The position numbers and the translations under genes are program-made. 15,500 nucleotides of DNA from an uncultured Collinsella sp. Its GTDB lineage: Bacteria > Actinomycetota > Coriobacteriia > Coriobacteriales > Coriobacteriaceae. Every line of letters begins with the position of its first letter. The stretch's first letter is position 1. Shown one piece after another: positions 8,873 through 15,500 of this stretch. Location of the stretch: positions 1 through 15,500 of the forward strand of contig URNI01000041.1 of assembly GCA_900549135.1 (NCBI GenBank), read 5' to 3'. Below the pieces are notes generated by a model that ran no database searches, was not told the DNA's origin, and saw nothing but the letters and a program-made list of their open reading frames with translations.

Positions 8873-10687
8873 TCATTCACCTCCCTCGTATGTATCGAGG
8901 TATTCCTGCTTGAGCGTCTGCGAGGACGACTTGATCTTTTCCACGAGCGTGCCGGCCTCGATGAAGTAGAACGAGTTGGTGAGGTCTGCCAGGTCGTCGA
9001 GCAGGTGGCTTGAGATGAGCACGCTGCGTCCCCGCGCCACCTCGCTGCGCATCGCGTCGCAGGAGGTTTTCCGCTTTCCCGGATCGAGGCCGTTCAGCGG
9101 TTCATCGAGGATGAGGTACGGGCAACCGGTCGCTATCGCCATGGCAAGCTTTACCTGCTGCTTCATTCCTGTCGAGAGTTTACGGGTCGGCTTGTCGAGA
9201 TATGGGGAGATTCCGAGGGAGCTGCAGAGCGAGTCGATGTCGGTGGCCGATTTCCACGCCTCCCTAACGAAAGCAAGGTGCTCGATGGCCGATAGCGTGG
9301 GATAGAGATCCGCGCTGCCCGAAGAGCTCAGGTAGACGAGTTCTGCAAATTCGGCTGATCGACGTTGGCAGATTCCGTCTGCCGCCAGGCTTCCCGAGCG
9401 GATGCGGGTGGGAAATTGGCCCGACAGCGCTTCAAGAAAGGTGGTTTTCCCCGAGCCGTTGGGAGCAACGAGGCCCGCCGCCGTTCCCGGGCTCAGGAAA
9501 AGCGACCCGATTGAAAGTATCGTCGTACTCCCGTATCCCACGCTCGCGTCCAGAAGCTCGAGCCCATGGTGCTTTTTAGCGGGTCCAGGCTGTTTGGGGG
9601 AACGTGTCGCAACGGCGCCGACCGTAAAAAGGACCGCGACGTATGCCAGGGCCACGGCAAGCATCGATGCTCTGCCTGAACCGGAGCCAATGAATTCCGT
9701 CGGGAAGCATCCCACGTAACCCGTTGCCTCGATAGGCGAGAATATGGCCAGCGGCAGGAGATTGAGCGCGGCATTATGCCCCAGTGCCGAATCGGACAGT
9801 AACGGGAATGCCGGGGCCGCGACAAGCAGCGCGGAGGCAAGGGGGCCCGCGAGGACGCGCCTCGTTGCGGTCGATAGGACGGCGGAGCAAACGGATATCA
9901 AGGTTCCGCCCGCAAGCAGCGCGAGAAGCAGGGTCGTGAAGACGTCTCCCGCGGTCGTGGTGGCAAGCGCGCCGTCATGGAAGAAGGCGATCGGGTACCC
10001 AATTTGCCCGAATCCGTTTAGGGCCAAGGCGCAAATGCCCCCGGGTGCGAGGCCGGCGAGGAGCATCGCGGTCCCCGCGCCGATTATCGAAAACACGATC
10101 TGGATAAGGCGCCGGAATTTGGGCGCGGGCGCCTTTGCCGCCAGGGCCCCGGGCCTTGTGGCGCCGAGCACGAGTATCGACGAGAGAAGGAAGGGGATGA
10201 AGGGAAGGAAAGACGGCGCCGTGGCAATGGCGTAAGGCAGGAAGGAAAGGAATGGCAGGTCGTTTGCGGAGGCCGGGATATCCGTGATGCCGGAGCTGCT
10301 CAGGGCACGGCAATACGCGAGGTCTGCGTCATTGGTCTCTTGGTCTCCCACGATGGACCCGGATTGGAAGCCTTCGCCCATGAGCGCGTAGTAGCTCTCG
10401 GCAGAATCGAGAAAGGCGGCGTCGGTTTGGGCGGCGAGGGCGGCGTTCGCGTATCTTGCAAGCTCCGCGTCATTTTGCTGCTCTGGAGATAGGTCTGTGC
10501 CGCTGGCCTGGGGCGCGCGCGTATTGAATGCGTCGACAAAGCTCTGCATGCCCTGTTTCATAAAGAAGGGCCCGTAGATGGGTGAATTGAACGCAATGGG
10601 GACGGAGAAGGCTGCAGCGAGAACGAGCGTAGAGATCCATACGGCCTTGTCTCTTAGGATTAGTTTGAGAAGAAGTCGACAGTACAT
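8873..10687 (-). CDS. ABC transporter half-molecule: fused ABC-2-type permease and ATPase
   Basis: 604 aa. Residues 1 to about 362 form a permease: one membrane segment (15-35), a large external loop (about 36-145), then a block of some five membrane segments with NGFGQIGYPI at 224-233 and LLPLAIFSPIEATGYVG at 310-326. Residues about 375-600 form an ABC ATPase: Walker A APNGSGKT at 408-415, signature LSTGMKQQ at 504-511, Walker B LILDEP at 525-530 with LDP after it, and switch histidine H561. The Q-loop region (VYLSSSGSADLYP) has no glutamine. A permease-ATPase fusion should work as a homodimeric exporter in the membrane. AGGTG at 10695-10699 supports the start. A 153-base gap separates it from the upstream ATPase gene and the small exported protein gene follows directly. 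The substrate is unknown; a peptide is plausible. Confidence 0.88.
   Translation of the reverse strand: MYCRLLLKLILRDKAVWISTLVLAAAFSVPIAFNSPIYGPFFMKQGMQSFVDAFNTRAPQASGTDLSPEQQNDAELARYANAALAAQTDAAFLDSAESYYALMGEGFQSGSIVGDQETNDADLAYCRALSSSGITDIPASANDLPFLSFLPYAIATAPSFLPFIPFLLSSILVLGATRPGALAAKAPAPKFRRLIQIVFSIIGAGTAMLLAGLAPGGICALALNGFGQIGYPIAFFHDGALATTTAGDVFTTLLLALLAGGTLISVCSAVLSTATRRVLAGPLASALLVAAPAFPLLSDSALGHNAALNLLPLAIFSPIEATGYVGCFPTEFIGSGSGRASMLAVALAYVAVLFTVGAVATRSPKQPGPAKKHHGLELLDASVGYGSTTILSIGSLFLSPGTAAGLVAPNGSGKTTFLEALSGQFPTRIRSGSLAADGICQRRSAEFAELVYLSSSGSADLYPTLSAIEHLAFVREAWKSATDIDSLCSSLGISPYLDKPTRKLSTGMKQQVKLAMAIATGCPYLILDEPLNGLDPGKRKTSCDAMRSEVARGRSVLISSHLLDDLADLTNSFYFIEAGTLVEKIKSSSQTLKQEYLDTYEGGE
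8878..8886 (-). promoter_or_regulatory. Ribosome binding site of the small exported protein
   Basis: AGGGAGGTG on the minus strand lies within the end of the upstream ABC gene, with about 7 bases to ATG 8871. A 5-bp hairpin (CCTCG 8884-8888 / CGAGG 8896-8900) overlaps its 5' part and may make initiation depend on ribosomes finishing the upstream gene. Confidence 0.65.
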
Positions 10688-10840
10688 TTAGAAGCACCTA
10701 CGTTCCTCAAAGAATTGTTAGATTAAAAGTAACAGACCGGATGAAGATACGTGCGACGGGGGCGAGGCGAATGGCTGAGCGGTATCGATATGCGGGTTCA
10801 ACGGTATCACATTGGCCACATAGATTTTTAACTTGCATTT

Positions 10841-11590
10841 CTACCCGCCCTTTTCGTAGAGTCGCCGATACGTGCTTAGCGCACCCTCGGCGCGTCCGGC
10901 AGGCTTTGCGAAATGGGATCCAGGAGACTTCGGCGCAGCATCATCTTGCGGAATGCTTCTAATGAGCCTCCCATCCTTCAAAAACAGAATCTCATCGCAC
11001 AGCCTATCGACCGAATCCAAGATGTGGGATGACATGATGATGCACGTACCAGAATCGGCCAGCTTCCTGAGAATCTCGGAATGCAAGTCCACCCTGCTGG
11101 GGTCGAGCGCGTTCATGGGCTCATCTAATAGAAGGTACCGCGCGCCCGTCGCATACGCAATCGCCAGGGTAAGCTGCTGCTTCATGCCCTGGCTCAGAGT
11201 GCGGATCCTCATCTTCGCGAACTCGCCTATCTGCGTTTGTTCCACTATCTCTTCGATATCGCGAGCATGCGGCCACATATCGCAAACCATCTTGAGGTGA
11301 TCTTCCGCACGCAATCCGGGATACAGCAGCGTCCCCTCACCAGGTGCATAGAAGATCATAGAACGGACCTCTCTCGCACCCGTACCCTGCACCTCATCCA
11401 GAACGATGTTCCCGTCCACGCGAGGACCCGGCAAACCTGCCATCGCACGCAGCAACGTCGTCTTTCCATGCCCGTTCGGAGCGACGAGACCGTAGACCGT
11501 ACCCGGGGCAAACTCAGCGTTCACCGAATCTACGAGCACCTTCTTTCCATAAGAGATCGTCAGCGTTTGAAGGTCAATCATCGAGATCAT
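10841..11590 (-). CDS. ABC transporter ATP-binding protein
   Basis: 249 aa, a single nucleotide-binding domain of the ABC-2 export class. Motifs: Walker A APNGHGKT at 37-44, signature LSQGMKQQ at 132-139, Walker B LLLDEP at 153-158, LDPSR D-loop and switch histidine H189 (SSH). The Q-loop reads FYAPGEGTLLYP, with E85 perhaps in the place of the usual glutamine. Its ATPase core is close to that of the fused protein downstream (shared GLVAPNG-x-GKTT, GMKQQ-x-x-LA, ATGxxYLxLDEPxNxLDP). The first ATG, 11590, overlaps the permease stop as ATGA, so the two are coupled. A second ATG at 11581 has better spacing from the AAAGGGG ribosome binding site and may be the true start. Two copies probably drive the double permease encoded just upstream. 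Confidence 0.92.
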   Translation of the reverse strand: MISMIDLQTLTISYGKKVLVDSVNAEFAPGTVYGLVAPNGHGKTTLLRAMAGLPGPRVDGNIVLDEVQGTGAREVRSMIFYAPGEGTLLYPGLRAEDHLKMVCDMWPHARDIEEIVEQTQIGEFAKMRIRTLSQGMKQQLTLAIAYATGARYLLLDEPMNALDPSRVDLHSEILRKLADSGTCIIMSSHILDSVDRLCDEILFLKDGRLIRSIPQDDAAPKSPGSHFAKPAGRAEGALSTYRRLYEKGG

Positions 11591-13809
11591 CCCCTTTCGA
11601 TCTTTGGAACACTCAGGCGCACCATCAACGGAGATACGGCGCCCAAGACCACCAGCAGAGCGCCCGATGCGCCGACGACCTCTCCAAAAGGCATCGCGTT
11701 CGTCCCTCGCCCAAGGAACCCAATCGTCCCCACCTGGGAAGCGGGATCAAACGAGGCGAATGGAGCCAGCAGCGCGACGCCCATGCCCACGCTTTCAACA
11801 TGAGCGCTCAACGAACCCAACACCAAGAGAACCGCGCAAACCATTCCGGTGACAACGGGGTTGCGGCTAATCGCTGCTGTCAACGCAGCGACGACGGAAA
11901 TCACGCCGTATGCCATGACCAGCAACGGAATACTGCACAACACCGCCTCCCCCACCATGGACGTTGTCGAAGCTCCCGCCCGAATGAGAGCGACGGGATA
12001 CTCCGATCCACCCGCACCGTTCTTAATCACGGACACAACGACAGCGAGAACCATCGACACCAAAAGCAGCACCAAGCCAAGCAGGAGAGCCAGCGCAACA
12101 GCCGTCAGAAAACGCACATGCGCTGTTGCGGGGATCTGGAGAACCAGAAGGGAACGACACTGCAGGTGGGTGCACGCGAGCGATGTGACAACCACGGGCA
12201 ACAGCAAAAATAAGGAGGGAAGCGCTGCCTGGAGATACGAAAGGAGGATTAATGGGGGCATCTTCGTACTTAACTCGTAAACCTTGGGGTCCGGCAAGTT
12301 CGCGATCGACTCAAGCAGAAGGGCGCGCGCCTCCGCACGAGAAGGAGTCTCCGGCTCGATTCCGATCGATTGCAGGAGAGTCGCATCTGCCGCGCCCAGC
12401 TCACCTCGAGCGCGCTCGTACGTCGCAAGGCTTCGAAACCCCTCCGCAGGCATAGGCGCGTACACGAAACCCGAAAGAGCATCCCGCATGTCTTCCAGGG
12501 CCGCTTTGCCCTCGACGTCCATATTCGCAGCGTTCTGCTCTAGATACCGATCTATTGAACGGAGCTCCCCATCCCTATACCGAACAGCGGAAACGGTATC
12601 AGCGTCAGGAAACATCTCGACCAGAGCCGGGGCCAGCATCGTCGTCGACATTGCAATCGCGCATACGGCGAGGGTAGGAGAACGCAGGAGCAGTTTCCCC
12701 ATCGTTCTTACGTATGCAACGGCGGAGGCACAAGCGCTCGAACGAGTTGCCGTTCTCGATGCAGTGAAGGAACCTCTCTCAAGACAAATCGGGGATATCG
12801 GGCACGCGCAGCCGCTCTTTCCAGCAACGCAAAGCAGGCTAATTGCCAGCACCTCGATCCCGATTGCGCATACGAGGGCAATCGCGCCACGCTCGAAGCA
12901 AAGTCCAGGCAGATTCACTATCTGCGTTGTCGGGTACGGGCTATAGGCGCCGACGGTCAACTCAGTGTTCGCATACGTAAGGGGATTCAACAGGGCGAAC
13001 TCACGTAAAGCGATGGATCTTCCGTAATACCCGGGAACCATCGTCACCCCCATCAGGGCACATACGAACACGATTCCAAGCGTAGGGTTATTGGCAATCT
13101 TCACGGCAAGGTGAACGACAAGCGAGATGAACGCTGCCACCAAGAATTGCAAGATGGCCGTCTGCGCGAACACCAGCCAAGCCGGTTTGATAACCGGAGT
13201 CGCATATTGAATGTAGCCTATCGGATAGAACGGCGAGCCCGGGCCATTCTTCACAAGCGCGGCGATTATCCCTGGAAGATTGATGGCGAGGACGGCAAGC
13301 ATTGCAAAAACACTCGCCCATACGCTCGATGCAACAAGTCTACCCAGCTCGCCCATCGGTGCCTGGATGATGAGCTTTTCACGTTTGTTAAGACGCGCGG
13401 CAAGGAACGAGACGGCAACGGCCGTTGCGACCCATAGCAAGTACTCCTTCGATCCGTCATAATAGGTGTACTCTCCATCCGATATCTGCAGAAACGGAAG
13501 TAGGGGAGAGAGCGGTGCCAAGATAAGACGTCCCGCGGCAAGAGGGTACAGAAGCGCGGGCATGCTTGATGAAGAGGTATAGACACCGTCCTCCCCCGCA
13601 TTCACAAGCGCATCCGCATAGGATGCTGACAATTCCTGCTCAACACGGGTTATTCCCGACTCGAGGTATTCGACCCGTCCGTCGATGCCAGCCGCGCTCC
13701 TGAAGACGGGCAGAGCACAAAGAACCATCAACGCAACAACGACAACACAGAGCGACCTGGAGGAGAGAAGCGACCTAAAGATCGCCTTCGAGATTTTGAG
13801 CATATTCAT
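11587..13809 (-). CDS. Tandem double ABC-2-type permease
   Basis: 740 aa from ATG 13809, chosen because AAGG at 13816-13819 sits 6 bases before it; ATG 13827 has no such site. The protein is two homologous permease halves in one chain. Each half begins with a cytoplasmic segment and one membrane span, then a long external loop, then about five spans. Half 1 has KNGPGSPFYPI near residue 187-197, a NNPTLG stretch and LLNPLTYANTELTVG. Half 2 starts near 365 and has KNGAGGSEYPV near 596-606, SRNPVVTG and LAPFASFDPASQVGTIG. The same marks occur in the fused permease-ATPase downstream. A fused pair of permease domains plus a separate ATPase would make a complete exporter. Its size and setting recall the large membrane proteins beside lactococcin-972-type bacteriocins, but I cannot show that they are homologous. 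It is the first gene of the minus-strand cluster, and its stop overlaps the ATPase start. Confidence 0.85.
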   Translation of the reverse strand: MNMLKISKAIFRSLLSSRSLCVVVVALMVLCALPVFRSAAGIDGRVEYLESGITRVEQELSASYADALVNAGEDGVYTSSSSMPALLYPLAAGRLILAPLSPLLPFLQISDGEYTYYDGSKEYLLWVATAVAVSFLAARLNKREKLIIQAPMGELGRLVASSVWASVFAMLAVLAINLPGIIAALVKNGPGSPFYPIGYIQYATPVIKPAWLVFAQTAILQFLVAAFISLVVHLAVKIANNPTLGIVFVCALMGVTMVPGYYGRSIALREFALLNPLTYANTELTVGAYSPYPTTQIVNLPGLCFERGAIALVCAIGIEVLAISLLCVAGKSGCACPISPICLERGSFTASRTATRSSACASAVAYVRTMGKLLLRSPTLAVCAIAMSTTMLAPALVEMFPDADTVSAVRYRDGELRSIDRYLEQNAANMDVEGKAALEDMRDALSGFVYAPMPAEGFRSLATYERARGELGAADATLLQSIGIEPETPSRAEARALLLESIANLPDPKVYELSTKMPPLILLSYLQAALPSLFLLLPVVVTSLACTHLQCRSLLVLQIPATAHVRFLTAVALALLLGLVLLLVSMVLAVVVSVIKNGAGGSEYPVALIRAGASTTSMVGEAVLCSIPLLVMAYGVISVVAALTAAISRNPVVTGMVCAVLLVLGSLSAHVESVGMGVALLAPFASFDPASQVGTIGFLGRGTNAMPFGEVVGASGALLVVLGAVSPLMVRLSVPKIERG

Positions 13810-13840
13810 CGCCAACCTTAACCTCATCCAGTCGGAACAG

Positions 13841-13867
13841 AGGGGCCGAACAAAATGCTCGGCCCTT
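13841..13867. other. Hairpin in the leader of the permease gene
   Basis: GGGCCGA at 13843-13849 pairs with TCGGCCC at 13859-13865 around a 9-base loop. On the plus strand it is followed by TTATTA, a weak terminator tail, yet no plus-strand gene ends here. It lies about 30 bases before the double permease start and could be an attenuator or a guard against transcription from outside. Confidence 0.45.
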
Positions 13868-13872
13868 ATTAC

Positions 13873-13901
13873 TTGCCGGCAAAGTCAATTTAACATAAAC
13901 T
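13873..13901 (+). promoter_or_regulatory. Probable promoter of the DUF2975/XRE pair
   Basis: TTGCCG (13873-13878) and TAAACT (13896-13901) are spaced by 17 bases. Transcription would begin near 13908, giving a leader of about 37 bases with the GGAGG site at 13935-13939. Confidence 0.5.
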
Positions 13902-13907
13902 GTTAAA
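13889..13907. promoter_or_regulatory. Probable operator: perfect TTTAACA/TGTTAAA dyad
   Basis: Two 7-base arms, 13889-13895 and 13901-13907, flank a 5-base spacer and overlap the probable -10 box. The geometry fits a dimeric helix-turn-helix repressor, the best candidate being the XRE protein encoded two genes downstream. Confidence 0.55.
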
Positions 13908-13944
13908 GAGTAACCTGAGTTTTTTAAATTCTTCGGAGGTTATT

Positions 13945-14457
13945 ATGAGTTCCGACAATCGCACTCCCCGGCTTCATTCCTTCCGCATCGCATGTGCGAT
14001 AGCCTCTGCGACCCTTTGCGCCACCGCCATCGCACAAGTGGCGTTCTCCTTAAAGCCAGCAATCGAAGTGCTCGACAACCCTGTAATTGCAGACTCCCCC
14101 GCGTATCCAGCCCTTGCGATCTCGACATTGGTCCCTGCCGTCATCGGTATCGCTACGACCATCCTCAGCGCCGTTCTCGCGTGGACGATCAAGAGCGGAG
14201 ACCCCTTCAAGAAAGGGTCTGCGACATGCTTGAAGGTGCTCGGCATTCTCTTCGTTGTTCAAGCTGCCACCAGCCTCTACGCCGGCTCACTCAAAACCTC
14301 CGTTTCGATGTTTGGCGGCGAGGGGGCCGTCGGCGCCCAAGAGATCGCTTCATCATTCGATTGGACCTCTCTGGTTCTCGGCATCGTCCTGTTCATGCTT
14401 TCCCAGCTCTTCTTGTACGCCCGAGAGCTGTACCTCGACTCCGACGAGATTGCGTAA
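13945..14457 (+). CDS. DUF2975-type four-span membrane protein
   Basis: 170 aa with four predicted membrane segments at about 14-35, 56-80, 95-115 and 141-158. A short SGDPFKKGS loop follows segment 2, and the cytoplasmic C-terminus is YARELYLDSDEIA. Topology, the G-x-PF loop and pairing with a YozG-like regulator fit the DUF2975 family (Bacillus YoaS type). The molecular function of these proteins is unknown; they are often proposed to control their partner regulator from the membrane. CGGAGG at 13934-13939 supports ATG 13945. The stop at 14455-14457 overlaps the ribosome binding site of the next gene. It is divergent from the ABC permease operon across 135 bases that hold the dyad operator. 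Confidence 0.72.
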   Translation: MSSDNRTPRLHSFRIACAIASATLCATAIAQVAFSLKPAIEVLDNPVIADSPAYPALAISTLVPAVIGIATTILSAVLAWTIKSGDPFKKGSATCLKVLGILFVVQAATSLYAGSLKTSVSMFGGEGAVGAQEIASSFDWTSLVLGIVLFMLSQLFLYARELYLDSDEIA

Positions 14458-14466
14458 GGAAACGCC

Positions 14467-14718
14467 ATGCCCGTAATTGTTCGCCTCGACAAGATCATGG
14501 CCGAGCGAAAGATTTCCTCGAACGAACTTGCCGAAAGGATTGGAACCACGCCCGTGAACCTGTCCCGTATTAAAAAAGGGCATATTCGCGGCATTCGCTT
14601 CAACACACTCGAGCAGCTATGCCTCGCCCTTCGTTGCCAACCCGGAGACCTTCTCGAAGTCATGAGCGAAGAGGATGCCCGAAAGGAGTTCGGACTCGAT
14701 TGGTCCGCCGAGGATTAG
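14467..14718 (+). CDS. YozG-like XRE (Cro/C1) transcriptional regulator
   Basis: 83 aa. The whole protein is a compact helix-turn-helix domain: VIVRLDKIMAERKIS at 3-17, recognition region ELAERIGTTPVNLSRIKKG at 20-38, then GIRFNTLEQLCLALRCQPGDLLE at 42-64. The last two stretches are the hallmark of the small Cro/C1 class seen with DUF2975 membrane proteins. It should bind DNA as a dimer and probably represses its own promoter through the dyad at 13889-13907. The start is 9 bases after the DUF2975 stop, with AAGGAAA spanning the junction. The stop TAG at 14716-14718 is followed without a gap, in the same frame, by a tyrosine recombinase domain, so the 3' edge of this gene is also a DNA junction. 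Confidence 0.88.
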   Translation: MPVIVRLDKIMAERKISSNELAERIGTTPVNLSRIKKGHIRGIRFNTLEQLCLALRCQPGDLLEVMSEEDARKEFGLDWSAED

Positions 14719-15444
14719 AGGGCGGTCGTACTCGCCCTGCACACGGGGATGCGAATCGGCGAGGTCTGCGGCCTTCGGTGGTGCGATGTGGATTTCGAGA
14801 CGGGCCTGATCTCGATCAGACACTCGGTGGCGTACGCGAAGGGAATGGGTTCGTTCATCAAGGACACCAAGACCCATGACGCCAGGGGTATCCCCATCGA
14901 CCCGGTCGGCCTACTCCCCTTCCTGAAGGAGACCCACGAGATCGACTGCGGAAAGCTGCGCTTGCGCGGCCTTACCGGGGCGGTCGAGATCGGGGACTGC
15001 TACATCCTGTCGGAGCCGGGCGCGACCTTCGCGACGACAAGCTATATCCGCAGGGCGTTCAAGACGTTCTCGGAGACCAACGGCCTCATGGGCACCAACG
15101 ACGAGCTGATCACGTTCCACGGCCTTCGCCACACGTTCGCAACGCAGTGGATCCGCCAAGGCGGCGATATCAAGGCGCTCCAATCGATCCTCGGCCACAA
15201 GGACGCCATGGCGACGCTCAACGTCTACGCCGACATCGAGCCCATCTCCAAAATCCATAACATGCTGCGCGCCACGCCGTGCCTTTGGCGCGGGCACCTC
15301 GGGCCGAGGGTCGATCCGGGTCCCATGTTCCAACAGAGGATCCAGGAGTCCATCGAGACGCTCCAGGCGTTCGGCTACGGCATCACCGAGCCGGACGACC
15401 GAAATATCGCCATACGCGACGTGAAGACGAACAGTTGGCTCTAG
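14719..15444 (+). pseudogene. Tyrosine recombinase (integrase) lacking its N-terminal half
   Basis: About 241 codons are open from directly after the XRE stop to TAG 15442-15444. Homology starts at once with RAVVLALHTGMRIGEVCGLRW, shown here as two blocks (RAVVLALHTG, MRIGEVCGLRW), the first box of the catalytic domain. The full catalytic set is visible, counting from 14719: R12, K51 (TKTHDARGIPI), H134 and R137 (HGLRH), H160 (LGHKD) and Y170 (NVYADI). The arm-binding and core-binding domains, normally about 150-180 residues, are missing. The only early ATG (14749) is internal to the first box, so no functional start exists. After Y170 the tail (about 70 residues) is not recognisable. The piece is the relic of a phage or integrative-element integrase and was probably brought in with the accessory genes to its left. 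An annotation pipeline may call 14749-15444 as a gene. Confidence 0.85.
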
Positions 15445-15500
15445 CTCACCGAGTACGCGGCAGTGCTGGGCCCATCCCAACTGAGGTCACGGTGGTCCGA
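15445..15500 (+). other. Window edge after the integrase remnant
   Basis: The same frame stays open after the TAG to the window end (LTEYAAVLGPSQLRSRWS), so the stop at 15442 could be a nonsense mutation in a longer degraded gene. This is too short to judge. Confidence 0.25.

Noticed and set aside
10688..10840. Possible small gene or promoter between the ATPase and the fused transporter
   Set aside because: No frame with a plausible start; -10-like TTTAAT near 10725 has no -35 at proper spacing; the TGTTA/TAACA pair there is in opposite order to the dyad at 13889.
14467..15444. Functional XRE-integrase fusion with a sense-decoded TAG
   Set aside because: The regulator is complete at its natural length and the recombinase lacks its DNA-binding half, so a junction is the simpler reading; kept only as a possibility in the findings.

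Overview
The window looks like a piece of chromosome from a moderately GC-rich Gram-positive actinobacterium, most likely of the class Coriobacteriia (a Collinsella-like gut organism). The grounds are the RF2 sequence, which most resembles actinobacterial RF2 as I know it; the two-subunit transketolase; an L31 protein with an Ala/Lys/Glu-rich tail; and the gene order. The taxonomic call is inference from memory, not a search.

Left part (1-8480), housekeeping, almost all on the minus strand. Bases 1-279 hold the C-terminal end of an unrecognised plus-strand gene, convergent with the next unit. A two-gene operon encodes the N-terminal (1344-2174) and C-terminal (401-1342) subunits of transketolase. 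A YitT-family membrane protein follows (2382-3272). Next is a secA-prfB pair whose stop and start codons share one base; a strong terminator lies just after it and directly before the yitT ribosome binding site. An intergenic region with a large nested inverted repeat follows, then rpmE (L31) with its own promoter, leader hairpins and terminator.

Right part (about 8481-15500), accessory in character. Four minus-strand genes encode a tandem double ABC-2 permease (740 aa), a separate ABC ATPase (249 aa), a fused permease-ATPase (604 aa) and a small tyrosine-rich exported protein (114 aa). The three permease modules share the same motifs (NG-x-G-x3-YP[IV], NP/RR-x-x-x-G, and L-x-P-x3-[FY]-x-[PN]), so the locus seems built by duplication and fusion of one permease type. 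Divergent from it is a DUF2975-type membrane protein with its partner YozG-like XRE regulator, and a perfect dyad overlaps their probable promoter. The regulator's stop codon is followed immediately, in frame, by the catalytic domain of a tyrosine recombinase that lacks its N-terminal half. This suggests a recombination scar and that the right part arrived on a mobile element.

Working model (inference): the XRE/DUF2975 pair senses membrane or metabolic state and controls itself. The ABC genes export, or give immunity to, a small peptide, perhaps the Tyr-rich secreted protein. The organisation (Sec-exported small protein, very large multi-span membrane protein, ABC ATPase) recalls lactococcin-972-type loci without clear sequence identity to them. 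The other notable point is an RF2 whose stop-codon recognition tripeptide reads SPT instead of SPF.
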